From NCBI RefSeq assembly GCF_016702655.1, contig NZ_JADJDO010000002.1, positions 1 to 64,000 of the forward strand: a stretch of 64,000 bases of DNA, read 5' to 3'. How positions within the stretch are numbered: position 1 is the first letter of the stretch; each line of letters opens with the position of its first letter. Position numbers and translations under genes: made by a program. Under the pieces are notes generated by a model. The model had not been told where the DNA came from. It was given only the letters and a program-made list of their open reading frames with translations, and made no database searches. The stretch comes from Ideonella sp. (GTDB taxonomy: Bacteria; Pseudomonadota; Gammaproteobacteria; Burkholderiales; Burkholderiaceae_C). This document shows, piece by piece, positions 20,014 through 28,990 of this stretch.

Positions 20014-20675
20014 ATGAACGATCGCGCGGGTCGGGTCTGGCTGTTCGATCTCGACAACACGCTGCACAACGCGTCGCACGCCGCCTTCGGCGGCATCGAC
20101 CGCGCGATGACGGACTACATCGTGCGCGAGCTCGAGGTCTCGGCCGAGCAGGCCGACCACCTGCGCCGCCACTACTGGCTGCGCTATGGCGCGACGCTGC
20201 TCGGCCTGGTGCGCCACCACGGCGTGCGGGCCGAGCACTTCCTGCACCACACGCATGTGCTGCCCGGGCTCGAGGAACTCGTCCATGGCCACCCGCACGA
20301 CCTCGCCGCGCTGCAGCGCCTGCGCGGGCGCAAGCTCATCCTGACCAACGCACCGCGCGCCTACGCCCTGCGCGTGCTCGGCGCCCTGGGCATCGCGCGC
20401 TGCTTCGACGCCGTGATTGCGATCGAGGACATGCGCATGTTCGGCCAATTGCGGCCCAAGCCCGACGCGCGCATGCTGCGCCGGCTCGTCGCCGGCCTGC
20501 GCGTGCCGGCGCATTGCTGCACGCTCGTCGAGGACACGCTCGTGCACCAGAAGGCGGCGCGCAGCATCGGCATGAAGACCGTGTGGATGCGCGGAGGCGC
20601 GGCGGCGGCGCAAGGACGGTGCGCCGCGCCCGGCCCGACCGGCGCGTGCGCAGCCTGGGCGAGCTCGTCGGCTGA
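20014..20675 (+). pseudogene. HAD-type pyrimidine 5'-nucleotidase, 3' frameshift
   Basis: A cytosolic HAD phosphatase of the pyrimidine 5'-nucleotidase group common in betaproteobacteria. Motif I is WLFDLDNTLHNASH with the nucleophile Asp, motif II is KLILTNAPRAYALRVL, and motif III/IV is KPDARMLRRLV with CCTLVEDTLVHQKAA. The start at 20014 (MNDRAGRVWLFDLDNT) gives the usual spacing to motif I. After VWMRG near 20590 the frame slips; the expected end (RVRSLGELVG) is found in another frame with its stop at 20675. The original frame would run on as unrelated sequence to 20880. One lost or gained base explains this. Confidence 0.75.
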
Positions 20676-20679
20676 AGTG

Positions 20680-20748
20680 ACGGCCCCAAGCTCACTGCGC
20701 GCTGCCCCCGGCGCCAGCCGGCTTGGGGCGGCCCGGCCGGCTGAGACG
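20680..20748 (+). repeat. Intergenic REP-like element, copy B
   Basis: The element begins GTGACGGCCCCAAGCTC and ends CTTGGGGCGGCCCGGCCGG, then CTGAGA. The CCCCAAG and CTTGGGG arms are inverted repeats around a GC-rich centre. The same borders and order occur at 39957-40036, and a more worn version at 27303-27384. It follows the nucleotidase stop by a few bases, so it may help end transcription. Confidence 0.6.
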
Positions 20749-20905
20749 TCAACCGGGCACGCGCGTTGCGCAGCCGGCGCGGCCGAGGAAGACCCGTCGT
20801 CGCGGCGGCATGCCGAGGGCCTGTGCGGGGTTCGCGGGTCGTGCGCAGAGCCTGATGGCATCGGATGCGATATCATCTGATGCGACTGCATCACGGAGGC
20901 CCGCC

Positions 20906-21160
20906 ATGCGCACCACGCTCGATCTCGACGACGACGTACTCGCCAGTGCGAAGGAGATCGCGCTGCGCGAGGGCAAGACCGCCGGCCAGGTGCTGTCCGA
21001 GCTTGCGCGGCGCGCACTGACGCAGGGCAACGCGCCGGCAGCCGGCGCGCGCTCGAAGCGGGCTTCGCGTTCGACAGCCGGCTTCACGCCGTTCGCCTCA
21101 CGCGGCGCGGTGGTGACGAACGAGCGCATCCAGGCGCTGCGCGACGAGGGTGAGTACTAG
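20906..21160 (+). CDS. vapB: VapB-type antitoxin, ribbon-helix-helix
   Basis: An 84-residue protein starting MRTTLDLDDDVLASAKEIAL, a classic ribbon-helix-helix strand followed by EGKTAGQVLSELARRAL. This is the DNA-binding N-terminus of a VapB-type antitoxin that represses its own operon. The C-terminal half (GFTPFASRGAVVTNERIQAL) is the flexible part that would cover the toxin. The start at 20906 follows a GGAGG ribosome site. Its stop codon TAG is part of a CTAG that has been duplicated by the element inserted immediately downstream, separating vapB from its toxin gene. Confidence 0.75.
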   Translation: MRTTLDLDDDVLASAKEIALREGKTAGQVLSELARRALTQGNAPAAGARSKRASRSTAGFTPFASRGAVVTNERIQALRDEGEY

Positions 21161-21180
21161 GTTCTGTTGACATATGAATC
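21161..21180 (+). repeat. Left terminal inverted repeat of the MITE-like element
   Basis: 20 bp, GTTCTGTTGACATATGAATC, flanked outside by CTAG at 21157-21160. It differs from the right end at one position (T versus G at base 2). Confidence 0.75.
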
Positions 21181-21399
21181 ACGCCCGCGTGGGATCCCAG
21201 AAAGGGCCCAATCTAGACGCACGGCACAGCCGGGTTGGACACCCGGCGAAGCCGTGCACGACGAGTGGGCCCTTTCTGGGTCCCACCAGGGCTGGGGTAC
21301 CCAAGGGCCCTGGCGGGTGTTGCGCCGCTTGCGCGGGCGAGCAGCCCGCGCTGCGCGACGCGCCTACGCCAGGGCCCTTGGCCACCCCGGCGCGCGCGC

Positions 21400-21419
21400 G
21401 ATTCATATGTCAACAGACC
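21400..21419 (-). repeat. Right terminal inverted repeat of the MITE-like element
   Basis: 20 bp, read on the - strand as GGTCTGTTGACATATGAATC, followed outside by CTAG at 21420-21423. Its CATATG supplies an ATG at 21406 in frame with the downstream toxin gene. Confidence 0.75.
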
Positions 21420-21927
21420 CTAGAAAGGCGGCGCCGCGTGCGCGCGAAGCGCGCGCCGCCTACCTCGCGCACGCCGAGCCCGCTGCCCAGGGCAGGCCTG
21501 CGCGCGCGCTGCTCGACGTGAACGTGCTGATTGCGCTGCTCGACGCGGACCACTTGCATCACCGCCGCGCGACGCAATGGCTGGCCGATCACATCGCCGC
21601 CGGCTGGGCCTCGTGCGCCATCACGCAGAACGGTTGCGTGCGCATCATGTCGCAGCCCGGATACCCGAACCCGCTGCCCACGCGCAGGTCGCGGCGCGCC
21701 TGTGCGCTGCGACGCAGACGCCGCACCATCTGTTCGTGCCTTCGGGCGCGAGCCTGCTCGACGAGGCGTTGTTCGACACCCAGCAGTTGCTCGGCCACCG
21801 GCAGGTGACGGATGCCTGGCTGCTAGGCCTGGCGGTGGCGCACGGCCTGCGCTTCGTCACCTTCGACGCCAGGTTGCCGTTGCGTGTCGTGCGCGGGGCG
21901 ACGGCGGGCCACGTCGTCGTCCTCTGA
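21406..21927 (+). pseudogene. vapC: VapC-type PIN-domain toxin, frameshifted; start displaced by insertion
   Basis: A PIN-domain ribonuclease, the toxin of the vapBC pair. The core begins RALLDVNVLIALLDADHLHH (first acidic residues of the PIN site) and continues to WASCAITQNGCVRIMSQPGY. Near 21683 a C is missing from a CCCC run. In the shifted frame the protein resumes AQVAARLCAATQTPHHLF, then LLGHRQVTDAWLLGLAVAHG and LRFVTFDARLPL (last acidic motif), and stops at 21927. The only in-frame ATG before the core is at 21406, inside the inverted end of the inserted element; it would add about 30 non-conserved residues. The native start is unclear and may be non-ATG near 21500. Confidence 0.65.
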
Positions 21928-22442
21928 CGCACGCTGAGCGCCCCCAGCGCCGGGCTGCGCCCGGCCTGCCCGCGGGCGACCAGGAAGACTTGGGGTGGCC
22001 CGGCCGCGAAGAGGTCTGACAAGCGCTGAACGAAGTGCAGGCGGCGTTCGTCGCCGATGCAAACGAAGTTCTGGTCTTTGCGATCGACAACCTGGTGCTG
22101 CCGCGCATGGATCCACGGGCCGCTCGGCCTTGTTGATATGGCCGAGCCAGAGACTTGCAATCGGCCGAACCCAGACTTTGCAGTCAGCCGAACGATGGCG
22201 CCGTCCGCCACTGTCCCTGCGTCCGAGCGCGGGCCCTATGCGCGTCTGTCCGAGCCGCGCCTCGAGGAGGCGCAGGCCGCTGAGCAAGCCGCAGTCGCTG
22301 CAGTTGGTGAGCCGGGCGCACTCGTTGATCAGGAGCGCGGCGGGCCCGAAGGCGACGCGCGTTTGCGGGTCGCCCGCGTGTCATTGGCCGTTCCCGCGCC
22401 CGGAGTAGGATGCGTCGCTTCGAATCAGCCGGAAACAGGAAA
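21928..22442. other. Intergenic stretch without a recognisable gene; imperfect direct repeat
   Basis: About 515 bases with no protein-like frame on either strand that I can recognise. Noted inside: a GC-rich palindromic segment near 21938-21975, and two adjacent imperfect copies of a 20-21 base unit, AGACTTGCAATCGGCCGAAC (22151-22170) and AGACTTTGCAGTCAGCCGAAC (22173-22193). Spaced repeats like these can mark the end of an insertion sequence (IS21-type ends have several such copies) or an operator, but no transposase remnant is evident. The promoter of the sulfatase gene should lie near the right end. Confidence 0.4.
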
Positions 22443-24991
22443 ATGCCGATGAACCTGCGCCGTCACTCCGTCCGCCTGGCCGTGACAGCCAGCCTCGCCG
22501 CGCTGCTCGCCGCGCCCGCGCTTGCGCAGCAGGTCACCGGCACGCTCGGCTCCCCGAGCGCGACGACGACGATCCCGAACACGCAGTTGCCGGCGCCGGA
22601 CCCGAGGTTCGGCGGCGTCATCAAGAACGACGCATTGCAGTCCAAGGCGTGGTGGGCGCCGCGCATCGTGCCGCCCAAGGGCGCACCAAACGTGTTGCTG
22701 ATCATTACTGACGACGCCGGCTTCGGCGTGCCTTCGACCTTCGGCGGCGTGATCCCGACGCCGACGATGGACCGCATCGCCAACGATGGCCTGCGCTACA
22801 ACCGCGTCTTCTCGACCGCGCTGTGTTCGCCGACGCGCGCCGCGCTGATCACCGGGCGCAACCACCATTCGGCGGGCTTCGGCGTGATTTCCGAGCAGTC
22901 CACGGGCTTTCCCGGATACAACAGCATCATCGGCAAGGACAAGGCCACCATCGGCCGCGTGCTGCTCGACAACGGCTATGCCACGTCGTGGTTCGGCAAG
23001 AACCACAACACGCCGGCCTTCGCCGCGAGCCAGGTAGGCCCTTTCGACCAGTGGCCGGGGGGCATGGGCTTCGAATACTTCTATGGCTTTGTCGGCGGCG
23101 ACGCCAACCAGTGGGAGCCCAACCTCTTTCGCAACACGACGCAGATCTATCCGTTCCAGGGCAAGCCGGGCTGGAACCTCGTCACCGGATGGCCGATGAC
23201 GCGATCGACTACATGACGCGCATCCACCAGACCGACCCGTCCAAGCCGATCTTCATCAAGTACGCGCCGGGCGCTACCCATGCGCCCCACCACCCGACCA
23301 AGGAGTGGGTCGACAAGATCAGCGCCATGAAATTGTTCGACGACGGCTACGAAAGCTGCGCGAGCGCATCTTCGAGAACCAGAAGAAGCTCGGCGTGGTG
23401 CCCAGGGACGCAAAGCTGGCGCCATGGCCCAGCGAGATGTTGAAGCCCTGGGACCAGCTCACCCCCGAGGCCAAGAAGCTGTTCATCCGCCAGGTCGAGG
23501 TCTTCGCCGCCTACGCCGCGTACAACGACAGCGAGATCGGGCGCGTGATCCAGGGCTTCCAGGACCTGGGCAAGCTCGACAACACGCTCGTCATCTACAT
23601 CAACGGCGACAACGGCACCAGCGCCGAAGGCGGGCCGCTGGGCACGCCCAACGAGGTGGCGTTCTTCAACGGCCTGAACGAACTGCCGGTAGACGTGCAG
23701 ATGAAGTTCTACGACGTCTGGGGCACCGAGCAGACCCTACAACCACATGTCGGCCGGCTGGTCGTGGGCCTTCGACACGCCGTTCGACTGGTTCAAGCAG
23801 AATGCGTCGCGCCTGGGCGGCATCAACCAGAACATGGTCGTGTCGTGGCCGGCGCGCATCAGGACAGGGCGCGCTGCGCGAGCAGTTCGTGCACGTGATC
23901 GACGTCGTGCCGACGATTCTCGAGGCGGCGGGCATCGAGGCGCCGCAGATGGTGGACGGCATCAGGCAGGCCCCGATCGAGGGCACGAGCTTTGCATACA
24001 CCTTCGATCCGGCCAACGCCAGGCTGGCGTCGCGCCACAAGACGCAGTACTTCGAGATGATGGGCCAGTGGGCGCTGTACGACGACGGCTGGCTGCTGAG
24101 CACCAAGGTCAACCGCGCGCCGTGGGAGGCTTTCGGCGCCGCCAACCCCGACCCGCTGAACAACCAGGTGTTCCAGCTCTACCAGTTGAGCAAGGACTTC
24201 ACGCAGTCCGACGACATCGCGGCGAAGCACCCCGCCAAGGTCAAGGAGATGCGAGAGAAGTTTCTGGCCGAGGCCAAGAAGTACCACGTGCTTCCGCTCG
24301 ACGCGTCGGTCGCGGCACGCATCGTCGCGCCGCGGCCCGAACATCACGGCCGGGCGCACGGAGTTCGTCTACACGCGGCCGATGGTGGGCCTGCCGCAGG
24401 GCGACTCGCCGCTGCTGCTGAACACCTCGTACACCGTCACGGCCGACATCGAGGTGCCGCAGGGCGGCGCCGAAGGCATGATCCTGACCTCCGGGCGGGC
24501 GCTTCGCCGGCTATGGCTTCTACCTGCTCAAGGGCAAGCCGGTGTTCCTGTGGAACCTGGTGGACCTGAAGCGTGTGAAGTGGAAGGCCCGAAGCCCTCG
24601 CGCCGGGCAAGCACACGCTGGAGTTCGACTTCAAGTACGAAGGCCTGGGCGTCGGCACGCTCGCCTTCAACAACATGAGAGCGGCCTCGGCCGCCCCGGC
24701 ACCGGTACGCTCAAGGTCGACGGCAAGGCAGTGCAGACGGTTCGCATGGAGCGCACGCTGCCGATGATCCTGCAGTGGGACGAGAGCTTCGATGTCGGCT
24801 CCGACACACTGACCGGCGTCAACGATGCCGACTACAAGCCGCCGTTCGCGCTCACCGCAAGGCTCGACAGGCTGACGATCAAGGTCGATCGGCCGATGCT
24901 GTCGCAGGCGGACATCCGCAAGCTCGAGGGAGCGCAGTCCGAGGCGGTCGACGGCAAGCCGCTGACGCGCGTGCAGGCCGGGCCGCAGTAG
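22443..24991 (+). pseudogene. Exported arylsulfatase, frame disrupted at several points
   Basis: A large periplasmic sulfatase of about 850 codons. From ATG 22443 it has a signal peptide (LAVTASLAALLAAPALAQ), the metal-binding VLLIITDDAGFG (Asp pair) and the type I signature CSPTRAALITGRNHH. C128 of that signature is the residue converted to formylglycine. Later blocks are FGKNHNTPAF, NGDNGTSAEGG, GINQNMVVSWPARI, FVHVIDVVPTILEAAGI and a C-terminal beta-domain (SYTVTADIEVPQGGAEGMIL, then TLKVDGKAV). These blocks lie in alternating frames; at least seven one-base indels (near 23200, 23350, 23735, 23865, 24340, 24500 and 24590-24690) are needed to join them. Every piece remains conserved, so sequence error is more likely than decay. 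Confidence 0.8.
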
Positions 24992-25143
24992 GCCGGCACG
25001 GCAGCGGACGCGGCGCGCAGCGCGGGCTCTGCGGCTGGGGCTGGCGCGCCGCTCCCGCCGAAGAAGTTGGTGTTTACCTGCACCGGGGCGGCGGCTGGCG
25101 TGTGCCAGAATCCGCGCGACCCCACGCTGTGCCGCCGCCCGTG

Positions 25144-25785
25144 ATGCCCGACGCGACCCCCGAAGAAGCCACCGACAGTGCCGAGGCCGCGGGCGCCCCG
25201 GCGCGCAAGCGCCCGCGGCCCGGCGAGCGGCGCATCCAGATCCTCGAGACACCTCGCCTCGATGCTCGAGGAGCCTGGCGCCGACCGCGTGACGACGGCT
25301 GCGCTCGCAGCGCGCATTCAGGTCTCCGAGGCGGCGCTGTACCGTCACTTCGCGAGCAAGGCGCAGATGTTCGAGGGCCTGATCGAGTTCATCGAGCAGA
25401 GCGTGTTCAGCCTCATCAACCAGATCGCCGAGCGCGAGGCCGACGGCCGCGCGCAGGCGCAGCGCATCGCGACCGTGCTGCTGCAGTTCGGCGAGAAGAA
25501 CCCGGGCATGACGCGGGTGATGGTGGGCGATGCGCTGGTGTTCGAGAACGACCGCCTGCTCGCGCGCATGAACCAGTTCTTCGACCGCATCGAGTCGCAG
25601 CTGCGCCAGAGCCTGCGCCAGGCGGCCGAGGCCTCGGGCTCGGACACGCCGACAGTGGACGCCAATGTGCAGGCGTCGGTGCTGACGGCATTCGGCGTCG
25701 GCCGGCTGCAGCGCTGCGCGCTCGGCTTCCAAGCGGCTGCCCACCGAGCAACTCGAGATCGCGCTGCGGCTGCTGCTGGTTAGTA
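25144..25785 (+). pseudogene. slmA: SlmA-like TetR-family regulator, two frameshifts
   Basis: A TetR-type DNA-binding protein resembling the nucleoid-occlusion factor SlmA. After a basic start (RKRPRPGERRIQILET) the frame gains one base near 25250, and the helix-turn-helix follows in the next frame: VTTAALAARIQVSEAALYRH and FASKAQMFEGLIEF, the SlmA spacing. The C-terminal dimer domain (RVMVGDALVFENDRLLARMN, FFDRIESQLRQSLRQAA) is intact. Near 25720 a second slip hides the expected end (KRLPTEQLEIALRLLLV). The stop is uncertain because a poly-G tract follows. SlmA normally blocks FtsZ rings over the nucleoid; a general TetR role cannot be excluded. Confidence 0.6.
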
Positions 25786-25817
25786 CGCCGACGCAGGGGT
25801 CGGGATATGGTGAAAGT

Positions 25818-25882
25818 GGTGGGTTGGGGGGGGGGGGAAGGGGGGGGGGGGGGGGGTATCCGGGGGGATTGGGGGGATTTGG
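25818..25882 (+). repeat. Poly-G low-complexity tract
   Basis: Runs of 12 (25826-25837) and 17 (25840-25856) G are separated by AA, followed by two shorter runs of six. It lies between the SlmA-like gene and the DUF815 gene. Nothing else in the window looks like this. It could be a real G-quadruplex-prone site, but in a region already full of indels it looks more like a sequencing or assembly artefact. Confidence 0.7.
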
Positions 25883-25937
25883 TAATGGAAAGACGCCATA
25901 CGGCGGCGCGGCCGGGCGCAACTAGGCTCGGTCGGAC

Positions 25938-26811
25938 ATGTCGGAGCGCTCGGTCGAACGCCTGATTGCGCGCGCCGAGGCGCTGCTCGGCCGCCCCGAG
26001 GCCGTGCTGCCGCATCCCGCCCGCCGCGCCTGACTGGGGCGCGGCGATCGCCTTTCGCTACCGCCGCCGCGGCGGTTCGGGGCTGATCGAGCCGGTGCGC
26101 CACGTGGCAGCGATCCGGCCCGAAGCGCTGGTCGAGGTCGAGCCGCAAAGGGAGCGCCTGCTGCGCAACACGGCGCAATTCATGGCCGGGCAGGGCGCCA
26201 ACAACGTGCTGCTGACGGGCGCGCGCGGAACGGGCAAGAGCTCGCTCGTCAAGGCCTGCCTGAACGAGTTCGCCCCACGAGGCTTGCGCCTGATCGAAGT
26301 GGACAAGGCCGACCTCGTCGACCTGCCCGACATCGTCGACCTCGTCGCCGAGCGACCCGAGCGCTTCATCGTCTTCTGCGATGACTTGAGCTTCGACGAG
26401 GGCGAACCGGGCTACAAGGCGCTCAAGTCCATCCTCGACGGCTCGGTCGCCCAATCGAGCGACAACGTGCTGATCTACGCGACCAGCAACCACCGCCACC
26501 TGCTGCCCGAGTACATGAAGGAGAACCTCTCCTACCGCCACACCGAGGACGGCGAGGTGCATCCGGGCGAGGTGGTCGAGGAGAAGATCTCGCTCTCCGA
26601 GCGTTTCGGCCTGTGGGTGAGCTTCTACCCGTTCAGCCAGGACGAGTACCTGGCGATCGTCGCGCAGTGGCTGCGCCACTTCGGCGTCGACGAGGCAGCC
26701 ATTGCCGCGGCGCGCCAGGAGTCGCTCGTCTGGGCGCTCGAGCGCGGATCGCGCTCCGGGCGCGTGGCGCACCAGTTTGCGCGCGACTACAGCGGGCGCC
26801 GCACCGGGTGA
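25938..26811 (+). pseudogene. DUF815 AAA+ ATPase, early frameshift
   Basis: A DUF815 ATP/GTP-binding protein of about 290 residues. The likely start is ATG 25938 (MSERSVERLIARAEALLG). A slip near 25990-26030 moves the rest to the next frame, which is then open to 26811. Motifs seen are Walker A LLTGARGTGKSSLVKACL, Walker B RFIVFCDDLSFDEGEPGYKA, the sensor segment LIYATSNHRHLLPEYM, and the family-specific ENLSYRHTEDGEVHPGE and SFYPFSQDEYLAIV. The function of DUF815 proteins is not established. The stop overlaps the GTG of the following Nudix gene by four bases, a conserved betaproteobacterial pairing. Confidence 0.8.
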
Positions 26812-27284
26812 GCAGCGCCGAGCCGGTCGAACGTCAGCCCGTCGATGTCGAAGGCAGGCAGCCGCGCCGCCCGGTGGACGTCGCGGTGGGTGTACTGATC
26901 GACGCGGCGGGCAACTTTCTCCTCACGAGCCGGCCCGAGGGCAAGGTCTATGCCGGGTACTGGGAGTTTCCGGGCGGCAAGCTCGAGGAAGGCGAGACGG
27001 TCGTGCAGGCGCTGCGGCGCGAGTTGCACGAGGAGCTCGGAATCGAAATCGCCCATGCCGAGCCATGGCAGGTCGAACTGATGGACTACCCGCATGCCCG
27101 CGTGCGGCTGCATTTCTGCAAGGTGTTCGCCTGGTCGGGCGAGTTTCAGATGCGCGAGCGCCAGGCGATGGCCTGGCAGAGTCTGCCGGTGCAGGTTGCG
27201 CCGGTCCTGCCCGGCACGCTGCCAGTGCTGCGTTGGTTCGCGCGCGAGCGCGGCTTCATCGGTGCGACCCATCGCGAAGCTTGA
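26808..27284 (+). CDS. MutT-like Nudix hydrolase
   Basis: A 158-residue Nudix enzyme, intact. GTG 26808 overlaps the DUF815 stop (GTGA) and is the natural coupled start. The Nudix box reads GGKLEEGETVVQALRRELHE and then ELGI, with all the expected Glu residues. It is preceded by VAVGVLIDAAGNFLLTSRPE and YAGYWEFPGGK, the MutT layout for 8-oxo-dGTP hydrolysis. It ends PVLPGTLPVLRWFARERG. Likely role: cleansing oxidised nucleotides, though other substrates are possible for this family. Confidence 0.82.
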   Translation: MSSAEPVERQPVDVEGRQPRRPVDVAVGVLIDAAGNFLLTSRPEGKVYAGYWEFPGGKLEEGETVVQALRRELHEELGIEIAHAEPWQVELMDYPHARVRLHFCKVFAWSGEFQMRERQAMAWQSLPVQVAPVLPGTLPVLRWFARERGFIGATHREA

Positions 27285-27302
27285 CCGATCGCTACACTGC
27301 CG

Positions 27303-27384
27303 GAATGAGGCCCCCACGCTCACTGCGTTCGCTGCCCCCCGGGGGGGGCTGTCAGTACCTTCGGAACGGCCGGGCGGTACTGAC
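27303..27384 (+). repeat. Intergenic REP-like element, copy C (worn)
   Basis: It starts AATGAGGCCCCCACGCTCACT and runs through CTGCCCCCCGGGGGGGGC to CCGGGCGGTACTGAC. It shares the left part (GGCCCC-A-GCTCACTGCG) with copy B and contains a strong CCCCCCGGGGGG palindrome. It ends directly at the hisI start, so it may shape the 5' end of that transcript. Confidence 0.45.
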
Positions 27385-27776
27385 ATGGACTGGCCTCGAC
27401 GAGATCAGAGTGGGACGCGCAAGGCCTGGTGCCGGTGATCGCGCAGGAGGCGGGCAGCAAGGACGTGCTGATGTTCGCCTTCATGAACCGCGAGGCGCTG
27501 GCGCAGACGGCTGCGCGCGGCGAGGCGGTGTACTGGAGCCGCTCGCGCGGCCGCCTTTGGCACAAGGGCGAGGAGTCCGGCCACATCCAGCGCGTGCATG
27601 CGATCCGGCTCGACTGCGACAACGACGTGGTCTTGCTCGAGGTCACCCAGCTCGGCCATGAGCCGGGCATTGCCTGCCATACCGGACGCCATTCGTGCTT
27701 CTTCCAGCGCCTCGACGATGGGCGCTGGCAGTCGGTGGAGCCGGTCTTGAAAGACCCGGAATTGATCTACAGATGA
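27385..27776 (+). pseudogene. hisI: Phosphoribosyl-AMP cyclohydrolase, early frameshift
   Basis: HisI opens the ring of phosphoribosyl-AMP, the third step of histidine synthesis. The expected N-terminus (MDW-LDEI-WDAQGLVPVIAQ) is present from ATG 27385, but bases are out of step before 27430. From there the frame is open: FAFMNREALAQTAARGEAVY, SRGRLWHKGEESGHIQ, the metal site DCDNDVVLLEV and GIACHTGRHSCFFQRL. The Cys and Asp ligands for Zn/Mg are all in place. The stop overlaps the hisE start (ATGA). The 5' slips are most likely sequence errors. Confidence 0.85.
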
Positions 27777-28127
27777 GTGGCAACGACACCCTCGCACGGC
27801 TGGCCGGCGTGATCGCGCAGCGCCGCGGCGGCGACCCCGACCAGAGCTACGTGGCGCGGCTGTTCGCCAAGGGCAACGACGCGATCCTGAAGAAGATCGG
27901 CGAGGAGGCGACCGAGGTCGTGATGGCGGCCAAGGACGGCGATCCGAAGAGAGTCGTCGCCGAGGTTGCCGGACCTGTGGTTTCACACGATGATCGCGCT
28001 TGCCGCGCACGGCCTGCAGCCGGCCGACGTGCTGGCCGAGCTCGAACGGCGCGAGGGAATCTCGGGCCTGGAGGAATTTGCGGCCCGAAAGGCGATCAGA
28101 CGCGAAGGAGGGGAAGGCCAGCCATGA
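27773..28127 (+). pseudogene. hisE: Phosphoribosyl-ATP pyrophosphatase, one-base insertion
   Basis: HisE removes pyrophosphate from phosphoribosyl-ATP, the second histidine step. The start ATG 27773 overlaps the hisI stop. The helical core is clear (LARLAGVIAQRRGGDPDQSY, FAKGNDAILKKIGEEATEVV). An extra G near 27973 shifts the frame; removing it gives ADLWFHTMIALAAHGLQPAD, then LAELERREGISGLEEF and the stop at 28127. That stop overlaps the next gene's ATG. Corrected length is about 117 residues, normal for stand-alone HisE. Confidence 0.85.
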
Positions 28128-28508
28128 ACGACGCCATCACGACCGTGACCTTGTCGCCCGACCGCGAGCGATCGCTGCGCACGATCGGCAACATCAGCTA
28201 CCTGCTGCACACCATCGTCGCCATCGGCGCGGTGATACCGGGCGTGCAGGCGAGCGCTGCTGCTGCTGGTGGCCTTCGTCATCGACCTCGTCAAGCGCGG
28301 CGAGGCGGCCGGCACCTGGCAGGAGTCGCACTTCGCGTGGCGCATCCGGGCAGCGTTGGGCCGCGGGCTTTACCTCTGACCGCCCCGCTGTGGTTGCTGC
28401 TGCTCGCGCCGGGCTGGATCGCCTGGGGCGTGATCTCGATCTGGTTCCTCTATCGCGTGGTGCGGGGGCTGGATGAACCTGAGTTCGAGCCAGCCAATGC
28501 CTTCATGA
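28124..28508 (+). pseudogene. DUF4870-like small membrane protein, frame disrupted
   Basis: A membrane protein of about 128 residues between hisE and hinT, a common spot for such a gene in Burkholderiales. It begins MNDAITTVTLSPDRERSLRT at 28124. Hydrophobic helices read YLLHTIVAIGAVIPGV, then, after a missing base near 28257, LLLLVAFVIDLVKRGEA, a GTWQESHFAWRI loop typical of the family, and PLWLLLLAPGWIAWG and ISIWFLYRVVRG. An extra G near 28470 hides the natural end (RGWMNLSSSQ) at 28508. No function is assigned to the family. Confidence 0.6.
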
Positions 28509-28522
28509 AACCGAGACCTGAG

Positions 28523-28870
28523 ATGACGCACGACCCGAACTGCATCTTCGCAAGATCGTCGCCGGCCAGATCCCCAGTCGCAAGGTGTACGAGGATGACG
28601 AACTGTTCGCCTTCCACGACATCGCACCCTGGGCGCCGGTGCATTTCATGATCATTCCCAAGGCGCACATCGCGACGCTCTACGACACCGGCGACGAACA
28701 CGCTGCCATGATGGGCCGCATGATGGCGCTGGCGCCGCGGCTGGCGCGCGAGCAGGTGTCGTCAACGGCTTTCGGATCGTCGTCAACACCGGCCCCGGAC
28801 GGCCGGCAGGAGGTGCAGCACGTGCACATGCACGTCGCTGGGCGGGCCCCGGCCCCGGCTGCGCGGCTGA
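28523..28870 (+). pseudogene. hinT: HIT-family purine nucleoside phosphoramidase, frame disrupted
   Basis: A histidine-triad hydrolase of about 115 residues that cleaves AMP-linked phosphoramidates. From ATG 28523: MTHDPNCIF, then with one base restored CKIVAGQIPSRKVYEDDELF, AFHDIAPWAPVHFMIIPKAH, and after further slips near 28755-28790 NGFRIVVNTGPDGRQEVQHV and HMHVAGG. The His triad HVHMHV is at 28819-28836. The expected stop is 28870. It has a conserved place downstream of hisI-hisE and upstream of tatABC in betaproteobacteria. The slips fit the local error pattern. Confidence 0.8.
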
Positions 28871-28990
28871 GAGGCTGGCTTGAACACAGGCGTCCTGGGA
28901 CGGTTCGTGCTGGCGAAGGGCCGGGCCGCCGGGCCGGCGCGTGCTGCAAGGCTGACCTAAAATCATCGGTTCCCCTTTCGGAGAAGCATC

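Larger units (their letters stand above)
21161..21419 (+). mobile_element. MITE-like element with 20 bp inverted ends and CTAG target duplication
   Basis: A 259 bp element without a transposase gene. The ends are 20 bp inverted repeats with one mismatch (left GTTCTGTTGACATATGAATC; right, reversed, GGTCTGTTGACATATGAATC). CTAG stands directly outside both ends (21157-21160 and 21420-21423), as expected for a 4 bp target duplication. Such YTAR-type targets are typical of part of the IS5 group; the family assignment is inference. Inside, a second pair of inverted repeats exists: AGAAAGGGCCC against GGGCCCTTTCT, and CCAAGGGCCCTGGCG against CGCCAGGGCCCTTGG. The element could fold into a long hairpin. 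It has landed exactly at the vapB stop codon, and the duplication leaves that stop intact. Confidence 0.75.

Noticed and set aside
25826..25856. Regulatory G-quadruplex
   Set aside because: Possible, but the tract lies in low-quality sequence; it is not safe to assign function.
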